Of a stretch of DNA of 64,000 bases, positions 47,979-57,051 are shown piece after piece. This stretch comes from Mesorhizobium sp. WSM3862 (lineage in GTDB: Bacteria > Pseudomonadota > Alphaproteobacteria > Rhizobiales > Rhizobiaceae), in contig NZ_NSGE01000006.1 in NCBI RefSeq assembly GCF_002294985.1, positions 310,001-374,000 on the forward strand. Direction: 5' to 3'. Position 1 is the first letter of the stretch. Every line of letters starts with the position of its first letter. Position numbers and translations under genes: made by a program. The notes under the pieces are model-generated. The model did no database searches. It saw nothing but the letters and a program-made list of their open reading frames with translations, and had not been told where the DNA came from.

Positions 47979-48239
47979 TCACTTGCAGCGCTTGAACCGG
48001 TCGCCGGCAAAGCAGGTGTGCAGTTCTTTCAGCTGCGCCGCTACCGCCTCGCGCTGATCGCACGCCTTGATGGTGTCGGGATCATCGCCCGAGCCGCCGC
48101 GGCACTGCTCATTCAGGTCGAGATAAGTCTTTTCGAGCGCGGCCTTGTTCGGCTTCGCCAGCGCCGGCGCGACGGTGAAAAGCAGAAGGGCGGCGCTCGC
48201 GGCGGCAAGGACTTTCGGCATGGGCGTGACTTTCTTCAT
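47979..48239 (-). CDS. small secreted/periplasmic protein, opposite strand
   Basis: 86 aa. A classic signal peptide (MKKVTPMPKVLAAASAALLL, then FTVAPALA) is cut after ALA. The mature 57 residues contain four cysteines (EQCRGG, KACDQR, HTCFAG, RCK), probably forming disulfides. It lies against the tail operon and abuts the plug gene end. A periplasmic exclusion or lysozyme-inhibiting role is possible; not proven. Confidence 0.7.
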   Translation of the reverse strand: MKKVTPMPKVLAAASAALLLFTVAPALAKPNKAALEKTYLDLNEQCRGGSGDDPDTIKACDQREAVAAQLKELHTCFAGDRFKRCK

Positions 48240-48247
48240 GTGAGGCG

Positions 48248-49120
48248 GTGATCGAGATGGCGTTTAGCCAGAAGCGAATTTCCGTCGAGTTCGAGCTGGC
48301 AAACGGTCAGTTTGAAGGCGGCGGCAACACCGCGGAGGTATTCGGGCTGCGCGTCGCCTGCAACATCGTCAACGCCGGGCAAGGCTCGGGGCAAGCGGAA
48401 ATTTCGATCTGGGGCCTGCCGCTGGCTCTGATGAACCAGCTATCCACCGTCGGTTCACAGTATCTCCAGATGTACAAGAACGGCATTTCGGTGCTCGCTG
48501 GAGATGACGAGACCGGCCAGAACGTCGTGTGGACCGGCACCATCGTTTACGCCTATGTCGACGCGCAGGCGATGCCAGACGTGTGCTTCCGGATCAGCTC
48601 GCTCCCGGGCGTCTTCCATGCCGCAAAGCCGATCCCACCGCTGAGCATCAAGGGCTCCGGCGACGCCTCGCAGATGATGAAATCTCTCGCGGGTCAGATG
48701 GGCCTGGCGTTCGAAGACGCCGGCGTCAAGGTCAAGTTCGCCAACCCCTACTATCCGGGCACGGCGTGGACGCAGATGCTGGCGATCGCGCGCGACGGCG
48801 GCTTCGACGTCGGCATCGATCGCGGCACGATGGTCATCACGCCGCCCGGCAAGGCGCGAAACAGTGACACGGTGCTGATTTCGAAAGACACCGGCATGGT
48901 CGGTTACCCGTTCTTCCAGCAGGCCTTCGTGCTGGTCCGCGCGCTCTACAATCCGGCGGTGAAGTATCAGGGCAAGGTGCAGATCCAGAGCGACCTGACG
49001 CCGGCCAACGGCACATGGAAGGTCAACCGCCTCGAGTATCAGTTGGAGGCAATGATGCCCCACGGAAAGTGGTTCATGCTCCTCGAATGCATCGCCGTTG
49101 ATGCCTCGGCGCCGGCATGA
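48248..49120 (+). CDS. baseplate hub protein-like
   Basis: About 290 aa; GTG 48248 or ATG 48257 are both possible (MAFSQKRISVEFELANGQFE). RVACNIVNAGQGSGQAEISI, FANPYYPGTAWTQMLAIARD and GRG-type strand repeats fit hub proteins that cap the tail tube and hold the spike. It precedes the spike gene with an ATGA overlap. Confidence 0.7.
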   Translation: MIEMAFSQKRISVEFELANGQFEGGGNTAEVFGLRVACNIVNAGQGSGQAEISIWGLPLALMNQLSTVGSQYLQMYKNGISVLAGDDETGQNVVWTGTIVYAYVDAQAMPDVCFRISSLPGVFHAAKPIPPLSIKGSGDASQMMKSLAGQMGLAFEDAGVKVKFANPYYPGTAWTQMLAIARDGGFDVGIDRGTMVITPPGKARNSDTVLISKDTGMVGYPFFQQAFVLVRALYNPAVKYQGKVQIQSDLTPANGTWKVNRLEYQLEAMMPHGKWFMLLECIAVDASAPA

Positions 49121-49779
49121 GCGGCCAAGGCTATTTCGGTCAGCAGACCACATCTGACGACACCGCCGAGATCAACCGGCTGCGCTTCCTCATTCGCCAG
49201 GAGCTGGCGCAGGCGCGCACCGGCATCCCGGTCAAGGTCGTCGCGGTGCATGGTGGCGGCGTCGGCGCGCCGCCCACGGTGGATGTGATGCCGCTGATCA
49301 ATCAGACGGACGGGCAAGGCAACCAGACGCCCCACGGCCTCATCTACGGCATCGCCACGATGCGCAACCAGGGCGGCACCAACGGCATCATCAACGATCC
49401 GAAGGTCGGCGACATCGGCCACATGACGATCTCGGACCGCGACATCTCGGCGCTGAAAGCCAACGGCGGAGCGCAGTCAAACCCGGGCAGCTTCCGGCGC
49501 GGCAACATGTCGGACGGCATCTATCAGGGGGCCATCGCCAATCCGGCCAACCAGGACCAGGCCGTCCAGTTCACCGAGGGCGGAATCAAGCTCTTCGACA
49601 AGAACGGGCAGATCATCGAGTTCGCGGCCGGCTCCATCACCATCACCACCGCGCAGCTGCGGGTGACGGGCGACGTCATCGCCGGCGCCGGTGGCGAGAA
49701 CATCAGCGTGCTCAACCATCTTCACACCAACGTCCAGCCCGGCGGCGGCACGTCAGGCCCACCGGAGCCCGGAACATGA
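49117..49779 (+). CDS. baseplate spike, Gp138 N-terminal-like
   Basis: 220 aa (MSGQGYFGQQTTSDDTAEIN). VKVVAVHGGGVGAPPTVDVM, LIYGIATMRNQGGTNGIIND, GDIGHMTISDRDIS match the OB-fold start of Gp138-type spikes. The C-terminus has a beta-helix-like stretch ending VLNHLHTNVQPGGGTSGPP, with an H-x-H metal-binding tip. It would puncture the outer membrane. Confidence 0.8.
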   Translation: MSGQGYFGQQTTSDDTAEINRLRFLIRQELAQARTGIPVKVVAVHGGGVGAPPTVDVMPLINQTDGQGNQTPHGLIYGIATMRNQGGTNGIINDPKVGDIGHMTISDRDISALKANGGAQSNPGSFRRGNMSDGIYQGAIANPANQDQAVQFTEGGIKLFDKNGQIIEFAAGSITITTAQLRVTGDVIAGAGGENISVLNHLHTNVQPGGGTSGPPEPGT

Positions 49780-50126
49780 AGACGCTCCTTCTCGACACCG
49801 ACACCTGGGACTTAGTGGCGGACGCGTCGGGCAACATCGCTGTCGCCGACGAGCCCTACGCGCTGGCGCAGGACGCGGCGAGCGCGATCAGGCTGTTCGC
49901 GGGCGAGCTCTACTACGACACCACGCAGGGCATTCCCTACTTCGACCAGATCCTGGGCAAGGCGCCGCCGGTCTCGCTCATGAAGGCGTACTTCAATCGT
50001 GCCGCCTTGACGGTGCCCGGCGTGGTCTCGGCGCAGACCTTCATCCAGTCCTGGACCGATCGGACTGTCACCGGCCAGGTGCAGGTGACGGACGCGGCCG
50101 GCAACACCACCGCAGCGAGCTTCTAG
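49776..50126 (+). CDS. baseplate wedge, gp25/DUF2634-like
   Basis: 116 aa (MKTLLLDTDTWDLVADASGN). DAASAIRLFAGELYYDTTQG and IPYFDQILGKAPP follow the T4 gp25-type pattern. It is coupled by ATGA to the spike and precedes the J-type protein, as in other contractile tails. Confidence 0.7.
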   Translation: MKTLLLDTDTWDLVADASGNIAVADEPYALAQDAASAIRLFAGELYYDTTQGIPYFDQILGKAPPVSLMKAYFNRAALTVPGVVSAQTFIQSWTDRTVTGQVQVTDAAGNTTAASF

Positions 50127-50129
50127 CAC

Positions 50130-51566
50130 ATGGTCGACACCACCAACGTTCCCCCGCCGCAATGGACGGACACGGGGTTCCTGATCCCGTCGGCCGCGGA
50201 GGTGCTGGCGGGCGTGACCGAGGACATCAACGGCGCGTTCGGTGGCGTCCTCAATCCCGCGCTGAACACGCCGCAGGGGCAGCTCGCCAGCAGCGAGACG
50301 GCGGTAATCGACGAGGTCAACTCGACGTTCCTCTATTTCACCAACCAGGTCGATCCCGCCTATGCGACCGGCCGGATGCAGGATGCGATCGCGCGCATCT
50401 ACTTCATCGAGCGCAACCCGGCCCAGCCGACGGTCGTGCAGGCGCTCTGCAGTGGCTTGCCGGGCGTCGCCATCCCGACGGGCTCGTTGGCCCTTGCCGA
50501 AGATGGCAACCAGTATCTGTGCACTGAGGATGGCGTCATCGGCGGCGACGGCACTGTCACCTTGCCGTTCGAGTGCCTGGTGGTCGGGCCGATCCCATGC
50601 CCTGCCGGAAGCCTCGACCAGATTTTTCGAGCGATCCCCGGATGGGATTCGATCACGAACCCGGATGACGGCGTGCTGGGCAACAATGTCGAGAGCCGGT
50701 CGGCTTTCGAGGCGCGCCGTGCTGCCTCCGTCGCGTTGAATTCGCAGGGCTCGCTTCCGTCGGTCCTGGGGGCCGTGCTGGCGGTGCCGAACGTCATCGA
50801 CGCGTTCGTGACAGAGAACGCCAGCAATGACGTCCAGACCATTGGCGGCATCTCGATCTATCCGAACTCGCTCTATGTCGCGGTGGTCGGCGGCGACGCT
50901 GACGATGTCGCGCAAGCGATCTGGTCGCGCAAAGCGCCCGGCTGCGCATACAACGGCAATACGACGGTCACGGTCTACGACCAGAGCCCCGGCTATGTCC
51001 CGCCGTACCCTGCCTATCGGGTGAGCTTCGAGATCCCCGATCCGTTGGCGATCCTGTTCGCGGTCAACATCGTCAACACGCATCTCGTCCCCGCCGATGC
51101 CGCGACGCAAATCCAGAATGCCATCGTCAGCGCCTTTGCTGGCGGCGATGGTGGGCCGCGCGCGAAGATCGGCACCACGCTATTTGCGAGCCGCTTCTAC
51201 GCGCCCGTGGCTGCCCTTGGCTCGTGGGCGCAGATCATCTCGATCGAGGTAGGCTCGAACAACAACCCCAGCGCCGTCTTCACGGGCCAGATCGCCGGAA
51301 CGATACTGACGGTCTCCGCCGTTGCGTCGGGGGAGCTGGCGGTCGGGCAGATCATTTCCGACACCACCGGCGCGCTGACCGTCGGCACCACCATCACGGC
51401 GCTCGGCACCGGCACGGACGGCACCGGTACCTATGTCGTCTCCAACAACAAGAATGTTTCGATCGAGACCATGACGGCCGCGATCCCCAATCGCTTCGAC
51501 ATCGGCGTCAACATCGACCAGGTGCCGACAATCTCCCCCAACGACATCTTCGTCACCCTGACCTGA
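50130..51566 (+). CDS. baseplate J/gp47-family protein with repeat insert
   Basis: 478 aa. WTDTGFLIPSAAEVLAGVTE, NTPQGQLASSETAVIDEVNS, and ESRSAFEARRAASVALNSQG are hallmarks of baseplate J-like proteins. One copy of the Gly/Thr-rich module (GTDGTGTYVV) is inserted at about residues 380-445. It links the hub to the wedge ring. Confidence 0.85.
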   Translation: MVDTTNVPPPQWTDTGFLIPSAAEVLAGVTEDINGAFGGVLNPALNTPQGQLASSETAVIDEVNSTFLYFTNQVDPAYATGRMQDAIARIYFIERNPAQPTVVQALCSGLPGVAIPTGSLALAEDGNQYLCTEDGVIGGDGTVTLPFECLVVGPIPCPAGSLDQIFRAIPGWDSITNPDDGVLGNNVESRSAFEARRAASVALNSQGSLPSVLGAVLAVPNVIDAFVTENASNDVQTIGGISIYPNSLYVAVVGGDADDVAQAIWSRKAPGCAYNGNTTVTVYDQSPGYVPPYPAYRVSFEIPDPLAILFAVNIVNTHLVPADAATQIQNAIVSAFAGGDGGPRAKIGTTLFASRFYAPVAALGSWAQIISIEVGSNNNPSAVFTGQIAGTILTVSAVASGELAVGQIISDTTGALTVGTTITALGTGTDGTGTYVVSNNKNVSIETMTAAIPNRFDIGVNIDQVPTISPNDIFVTLT

Positions 51567-51568
51567 TC

Positions 51569-52318
51569 ATGGAAGACACAGGACCTCCCTATCCCAGGCC
51601 GCCTTCCGGGATACCGAACGGCTTTGGCCAATTCGCCATTGGCATCAGCCCCATCGGCGATTTCCCGCCTTTTGACGTTTGGCGCACTGTCATCAGCCAG
51701 TATGCGAATGCGCCCACGCTGACGCAGCTGATCGGGAACCTGTTCTCGTATCTCGACCAGACGGCCAACTTCGATGCGTTCTTCGACTACATCTGGAACG
51801 TCGACACGGCGCAGGGCTATGGGCTCGACGTCTGGGGGCGCATCGTCGGCGTCAGCCGGGTTTTGCAGGTCACGACCGGGGACTGGTTCGGCTTCGATGA
51901 GGCGAGGCCAGGAGCCGATCCGTTCGGCCAAGGCGCGTTCTATTCCGGCGCTCCGCTGACCTCGAATTTCGCGCTGTCGGACGAGGCATACCGCCGGCTC
52001 ATTTTCGCCAAGGCGGCAGCCAACATCACTAACGGCTCGATCCCCGCGATCAACCAGATCCTGCTCAGCCTCTTCCCCAATAGAGGCAACGCCTACGTTA
52101 CCGAGGGCGGCAATTACGGGACATGGTTCGGGTTCGAGGAGTCGCTGAACTCCGTCGGCTTCAACCAGGCATCGTTCTACGCGGGCTCGTCGATCGAGAC
52201 GATGACGATGACCTACACCTTCGCGTTCCAGCTGACCCCTGTCGAACTCGCGATCGTCCAGAACTCCGGCGTCTTGCCGAAGCCAACCGGCGTCAAGGCG
52301 TCGGTCGTCATCATCTAA
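51569..52318 (+). CDS. DUF2612-like baseplate protein
   Basis: 249 aa from ATG 51569 (MEDTGPPYPRPPSGIPNGFG). LIGNLFSYLDQTANFDAFFD, YGLDVWGRIVGVSRVLQVTT, and SDEAYRRLIFAKAAANITNG are typical of DUF2612, found between baseplate J and tail fibres. It may bridge baseplate and fibre. Confidence 0.75.
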   Translation: MEDTGPPYPRPPSGIPNGFGQFAIGISPIGDFPPFDVWRTVISQYANAPTLTQLIGNLFSYLDQTANFDAFFDYIWNVDTAQGYGLDVWGRIVGVSRVLQVTTGDWFGFDEARPGADPFGQGAFYSGAPLTSNFALSDEAYRRLIFAKAAANITNGSIPAINQILLSLFPNRGNAYVTEGGNYGTWFGFEESLNSVGFNQASFYAGSSIETMTMTYTFAFQLTPVELAIVQNSGVLPKPTGVKASVVII

Positions 52319-52328
52319 GGATCCCTCC

Positions 52329-53804
52329 ATGAAGCTTTCCGCCTTGCCTGCCAAGTTCCCCGTCGCTTGGGGAGCTTCGGCGAGCCCGAGCTACATCCGC
52401 TCCATCCCGCTCGGCTCGCAGATCGGGATTGTGAATGGCGCGGCCTCCCTGACCGACGGCTTTCCGCCACTCAACTTCCTGCCGGTCGGGTCGGGCGGCG
52501 TGCCGCCGTTCGGCCAGGACATGAACGGCATTCTGCAGCAGATCACGCAATGGTCGCAGTGGCAGAATGCAGGCGGTCTGGTCCCCTACGATCCGGCCTT
52601 CTCGGCAGCGATCGGCGGGTATCCCAAGAGCGCGTTGCTGGCCGGCGCGGCGACCGGCGTCGTTTGGCTGAGCACGGCCGACGACAATACGTCCGACCCT
52701 GATACGAGCGGCGCGAATTGGGTCAACATCGGAGCCGCATCCGCGCCCATCATGGTCGGTACCGATGCGGGCTCGGCCAATGTCTGCACCGCCACGGTCC
52801 TGCCGGCGCCGGGCGCTTATGTCGACGGCCAGATCTTCGTCGTCCAGAAGGCCGCGTTCGACAACAACGGCGCCATGACGGGCAACATTGACGGGCTCGG
52901 TACACATCCTATCGTCAACATGGACGGGACCGCGCTGACGGCAAAGCAATGGCCAGCGAGCGCCACGGGCATCCTCGAGTTCAACAACGCGACGACGTCG
53001 TTCCGTCTGCTCAACCCGGCTGTGACAGTAGCCGCCAACGCGGGCCTTGCCGCGACCGATCAGCAGGTCCTTTCGCTGAGCATCACGAGTTTGCCGGCAC
53101 CCACCGGCGCACTTTCCTTGAACGACAGCCTTCCGCTGCACGTGGTGGCGGACGGTGCGGACCGCGAGGTCACCCTTTCGGCGCTCGCCGCTATTCTCCC
53201 CGGCGCGATGAAGGCCATGCGCGTCATGACGGCGAGCGGAACCTACGTGCCGACGGTCGGTGCCAAGAGCATGCTCGTCTTTGCCACGGGCGCAGGCGGT
53301 GCTGGTGGCGGTAATGCCACGGCGAACGGCTTCACTGGCGGCGGCGGAAGCGCGGGCGGAACGGCGGTCTATTTCGGCGCGGTATCGCAGCAGACCGTCA
53401 CCATCGGGGCCGGCGGCGTCCCCAATCCATCGTCTGGTTCCGATCTCATCGGCGGTTCCGGCGGGACAACCTCTTTCGGCGCTCTTGCCGTCGCTACCGG
53501 CGGCATTGGCGGTTCTTCCAGCGGCACCAATTCATTTGGCGCGGGCGGCCAAGGGGTGGGGACCGGAACCGCCGGGACCCTCTTGATCCACGGCGGCGGC
53601 GGATCGCCCGGTTCCGGCCATGAAGGCGGTTGCGGTGGCACCTCGTTTTGGGGTGGCGGCGGCTACGGCGGCGCAACTCCTTCGACCGGGGTCCAGGTAC
53701 CCGGCGGTCCGGGCTCTCTCGGCGGCGGCGGTGGTGGTGGCGACGGCGGCGGGCCCGGCGGGGCCGGCGGCAACGGTGTGGTCGTCATCTTCGAATTCGA
53801 CTGA
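52329..53804 (+). CDS. tail fibre with glycine-rich adhesin tip
   Basis: 491 aa. The N-terminus (WGASASPSYIRSIPLGSQIG, FGQDMNGILQQITQWSQWQN) is a common phage tail-fibre attachment region. From residue 300 the chain turns into glycine-rich loops such as GGGGSAGGTAVYFGA, HEGGCGGTSFWGGGGYGG, GGGGGGGDGGGPGGAGGNG, ending VVVIFEFD. It resembles polyglycine-helix receptor-binding tips known from T-even adhesins. Confidence 0.75.
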   Translation: MKLSALPAKFPVAWGASASPSYIRSIPLGSQIGIVNGAASLTDGFPPLNFLPVGSGGVPPFGQDMNGILQQITQWSQWQNAGGLVPYDPAFSAAIGGYPKSALLAGAATGVVWLSTADDNTSDPDTSGANWVNIGAASAPIMVGTDAGSANVCTATVLPAPGAYVDGQIFVVQKAAFDNNGAMTGNIDGLGTHPIVNMDGTALTAKQWPASATGILEFNNATTSFRLLNPAVTVAANAGLAATDQQVLSLSITSLPAPTGALSLNDSLPLHVVADGADREVTLSALAAILPGAMKAMRVMTASGTYVPTVGAKSMLVFATGAGGAGGGNATANGFTGGGGSAGGTAVYFGAVSQQTVTIGAGGVPNPSSGSDLIGGSGGTTSFGALAVATGGIGGSSSGTNSFGAGGQGVGTGTAGTLLIHGGGGSPGSGHEGGCGGTSFWGGGGYGGATPSTGVQVPGGPGSLGGGGGGGDGGGPGGAGGNGVVVIFEFD

Positions 53805-53862
53805 TCGTAGCATCGTCGCGCTCGCGTAAGCCAACCACTCACACACATTCGGATTGGGACAA

Positions 53863-55836
53863 ATGAATCCCTTCAGCTACGGCAATGTCCTGACCGCTGG
53901 CCAGTGGAGCTATCTGTTCTCGCAGAAGCAGGACGCGCTCGGCTATACCCCGGTGAACCGGGGCGGCGACACGATGCAAGGGCCGCTCAACACCCAGGCT
54001 TCTACGTCCGACGGCGCTGGATTCAGCATCCCTCCTGGCGCGGCTCCGGGAGTACCCGTCGATGGCCAGATCTGGATGACCATCTTTGGGCTCTTCTTCC
54101 AGATCGGCGGGAAAACGATCGGTCCGATCGCCAACGGCACCATCGTTGGGCCTTCGAACTCCGTGGTGGGCGATATTCCCGTTTTCTCCACGACCGGCGG
54201 CACTGCCCTTACCGACAGCGGGATCTCGCTCGCTTCGCAGCTCCCCAACCTCATCCTGGCTACTCCAGCCTTCGGAAGCGGAGTGCCCGCGTTCCGAGCG
54301 CTGATCGGGGCTGATCTACCTACGCCGCAGCCCGTGGCCCTTGGTGGCGTAAAATCTGCGGCGGCTCCACCCCATCAGTTCGGGACCGGAGTCGACACCA
54401 GCGGCAACCCGACGTTCGCTCAGCCGGCGATCGGCGACGTCTCGGGCCTTGCCGCGAACATGCTGGCCTTTCTTGCCGGCGGCACGAGCGCCCAGCTCGC
54501 CGCGGCGATGGTCGACGAGACAGGCAGCGGTCCGCTTGTCTTCGCCACGGGCCCCACCATTGCTCTCGGAACGGCCTCGACCGCCGTCACGCAGACGCCC
54601 GGCGACAACTCGACCAAGCTGGCGACGACCGCCTATGTGCAGGCAGCGATCTTCGCCACCACGACGCTGCCGGCGACCCGGCTTGCCACGACCACCGCGC
54701 TTCCGGCGGTCACCTATGCCAACGGAGCATCCGGCGTCGGTGCCACGCTTACCGCCTCTGCTAACGGTGCTTTGACGGTAGATGGCGTGGCCGCGAACCT
54801 CAACGACGTGATCCTGGTCAAGAACCAGGCCTCGTCGTTCCAGAACGGCATCTACACGGTAACGGCCACCGGTAGCGCGGGCGCGCCTTTCGTCCTGACG
54901 CGTGCGACCTACTACAATCTCTCCGCCGACATCGATCTTGGCGACCAGACGTTCGTAACGGGTGGAGCGACGCAGGGCGCCACGACCTGGACGCAGAATG
55001 CCAAGGAAAACCCGGTCATTGGCACCGACCCGATCACGTTCGCCCAGACGGCGGGCGTCGGTTCCTACACTGCCGGCAATGGCCTCACCTTGGCGGGCAC
55101 ACAGTTCGCGATCGACACGACGATCGTCACTGACCTGTCCTCGGCGCAGTCGCTCTCCAACAAGACGCTGGTGAGTCCGGCACTCAGCGGCGTGCCCACA
55201 GCTCCGACTGCAGCGGCAGGCACGAGCAGCGCGCAGATCGCCAGCACGGCATTTGCGGCGACCGCAGCTGCCGGCACGCTCGTCAACGTCCAGGTAAAGA
55301 CTGCCTCGGGCACCTATACGCCGACCGCAGGCGCAAGCCGTGCAATCGTCTTCGTGACGGGCGGCGGCGCTGGCGGCACGACCGGCACGGGCAGCGGCAG
55401 TGAAAGCGGCGGTGGCGCTGGCGCCACGGCCATCTTCTTCATGAACGGTGTCTCGGCACAGACCGTTACAATTGGTTCGGGCGGCGCTGCCGGCGCCGCA
55501 GGTGGATCATCCGCATTCGGCACTATCACTGCGAACGGTGGCTCTGCCGCAGCCTCTCAGAGCCTCGGTGGCCGGGGCGGCACGGCAGTCAACGGCACAC
55601 TCAACCTCGGCGGCGGCGACGGTGGCTCCGGCACCAATGCGACCGGCAACTCCCAAGGCGGCGAGGGCGGCGCCAGCTTTTGGGGCGGCGGTGGCGCGGG
55701 CGGCCAGACCGCTAACAGCCACAATGCCGGCGCGGCCGCGCAGGCATACGGCGCTGGCGGCGGCGGCGGTTCGTACAGCGCTGGCGCTGGCGGCGCTGGC
55801 GCGCCCGGCGTCGTTCTCATACTCGAGTTCAAATAA
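53863..55836 (+). CDS. second tail fibre with related glycine-rich tip
   Basis: 657 aa from ATG 53863 (MNPFSYGNVLTAGQWSYLFS). The stem has fibre-type repeats (YTPVNRGGDTMQGPLNTQAS; NDVILVKNQASSFQNGIYTV). The tip (ASGTYTPTAGASRAIVFVTG through FWGGGGAGGQT to GVVLILEFK) aligns with the tip of the preceding fibre, so the tips are paralogous while the shafts differ. It probably binds the host surface. Confidence 0.75.
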   Translation: MNPFSYGNVLTAGQWSYLFSQKQDALGYTPVNRGGDTMQGPLNTQASTSDGAGFSIPPGAAPGVPVDGQIWMTIFGLFFQIGGKTIGPIANGTIVGPSNSVVGDIPVFSTTGGTALTDSGISLASQLPNLILATPAFGSGVPAFRALIGADLPTPQPVALGGVKSAAAPPHQFGTGVDTSGNPTFAQPAIGDVSGLAANMLAFLAGGTSAQLAAAMVDETGSGPLVFATGPTIALGTASTAVTQTPGDNSTKLATTAYVQAAIFATTTLPATRLATTTALPAVTYANGASGVGATLTASANGALTVDGVAANLNDVILVKNQASSFQNGIYTVTATGSAGAPFVLTRATYYNLSADIDLGDQTFVTGGATQGATTWTQNAKENPVIGTDPITFAQTAGVGSYTAGNGLTLAGTQFAIDTTIVTDLSSAQSLSNKTLVSPALSGVPTAPTAAAGTSSAQIASTAFAATAAAGTLVNVQVKTASGTYTPTAGASRAIVFVTGGGAGGTTGTGSGSESGGGAGATAIFFMNGVSAQTVTIGSGGAAGAAGGSSAFGTITANGGSAAASQSLGGRGGTAVNGTLNLGGGDGGSGTNATGNSQGGEGGASFWGGGGAGGQTANSHNAGAAAQAYGAGGGGGSYSAGAGGAGAPGVVLILEFK

Positions 55837-55848
55837 GGATCGCATTTC

Positions 55849-56241
55849 ATGCAACTGGCAGTCATCCAAGGCACCGACGTCGTCAACATCATCGAGGGCG
55901 ACCCGACCTTCACGCTCGACGGCTTCACGATCGTCCCGCTCGCGGAGCCGGGCTATATCGGCGGCACCTATATCAATGGCGCGTTCAGCTCTCCCCCGAC
56001 ACCGCCTCCCGTTGTGCCGGAAAGCGTGTCGGCTCGGCAATTCCACCTCCAACTAAGCGTTGCCGGTTTGCGCGCCCAGGTCACCGCCTGGATCGGAACG
56101 CAGCCTGTCGAGGTGCAAGACGCCTACGAATACAGCGGCAGCTTCGTGCGCAGCGAGCCGATGATGGAAACCGGTTTCGCGGCGCTCGGCTACACCTCCG
56201 ATCAGATCGACGCGTTTTTCACGGCCGCCGCCCTGCTCTGA
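55849..56241 (+). CDS. tail fibre assembly or accessory protein
   Basis: 130 aa (MQLAVIQGTDVVNIIEGDPT). A beta N-terminal part (DGFTIVPLAEPGYIGGTYIN), a proline-rich linker, then a helical end (ARQFHLQLSVAGLRAQVTAW) with ALGYTSDQIDAFFTAA. The layout of beta head, linker and helices fits fibre chaperones such as Tfa. Confidence 0.6.
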   Translation: MQLAVIQGTDVVNIIEGDPTFTLDGFTIVPLAEPGYIGGTYINGAFSSPPTPPPVVPESVSARQFHLQLSVAGLRAQVTAWIGTQPVEVQDAYEYSGSFVRSEPMMETGFAALGYTSDQIDAFFTAAALL

Positions 56242-56280
56242 CGGCCGCCCACCGACCCCCTATTCCCGAAAGGAACTGTT

Positions 56281-57051
56281 ATGCGTCTCGTCGCTGACGT
56301 GCGCCGCGTGGTGCTGTTGTCCCTGAGTTTCTGGATGCAGGTGTTCGGCCTCGCCGTGCTCGTCCTGCCTGAACTCTGGTATCGCGTGACCGGCCAGGAC
56401 TACGACCCAAACGTCGCATGGTGGCTCGGCGTGCTCCTGCTGCTCGCCGGCATTGTTGGCCGGGTCTACCAGCAGGGACTGTCGGCATGGAAGGAATGGA
56501 TCCGCATCATTGCCGTGGCGGCGATCGCCTTCGCTTTGGCGCTCCTGCTCGCATGGCCCTCCGGCGCAAGCCCTTTGGGTGGCAGTCCGGCGACCGAGGC
56601 ACAGACGCTCGACATCGCCGTGCCGTTCATCGCCAGGAAGGAAGGCGAAAAGCTGGTCGCCTATAGGGACTCCGTTGGGGTCCCGACCATCGGCTTTGGC
56701 CATACCGCCGGTGTGCATATGGGCATGGTGATCACGCACCAGCAGGCGCTCGACATGCTACGCCAGGACGTCGCCTCGCACCGCACCGGGCTGCACCGAT
56801 ATTTCACACCGGCGACGATCGACATCCGCCTGCCTGCCACGCGTGACGCGGCCTACACCTCGTTGGCGTTCAACGTCGGTCCTGCCGGCGCGGGCAAGAG
56901 CACGGCAACGCGCCGCCTCAACGCTGGTAACGTCGTGGGCGGCTGTCAGGCGCTGACCTGGTTCGATGAGGCCGGCCACAGGGTGCTTCGCGGCCTGTGG
57001 GAACGGCGCCAGCAGGAAAAGGCGCTTTGCATGATAGGCGCAAGCCGATGA
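56281..57051 (+). CDS. membrane-tethered GH24 lysozyme (holin-endolysin-like fusion)
   Basis: 256 aa. The first 95 residues contain three hydrophobic helices (VVLLSLSFWMQVFGLAVLVL, WWLGVLLLLAGIVGRVY, RIIAVAAIAFALALLLAWP). Residues 110-256 are a lysozyme domain: KEGEKLVAYRDSVGVPTIGF followed by GHT places the E-D-T catalytic triad of GH24. The membrane part may serve as holin or anchor. It starts the lysis cassette. Confidence 0.8.
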   Translation: MRLVADVRRVVLLSLSFWMQVFGLAVLVLPELWYRVTGQDYDPNVAWWLGVLLLLAGIVGRVYQQGLSAWKEWIRIIAVAAIAFALALLLAWPSGASPLGGSPATEAQTLDIAVPFIARKEGEKLVAYRDSVGVPTIGFGHTAGVHMGMVITHQQALDMLRQDVASHRTGLHRYFTPATIDIRLPATRDAAYTSLAFNVGPAGAGKSTATRRLNAGNVVGGCQALTWFDEAGHRVLRGLWERRQQEKALCMIGASR

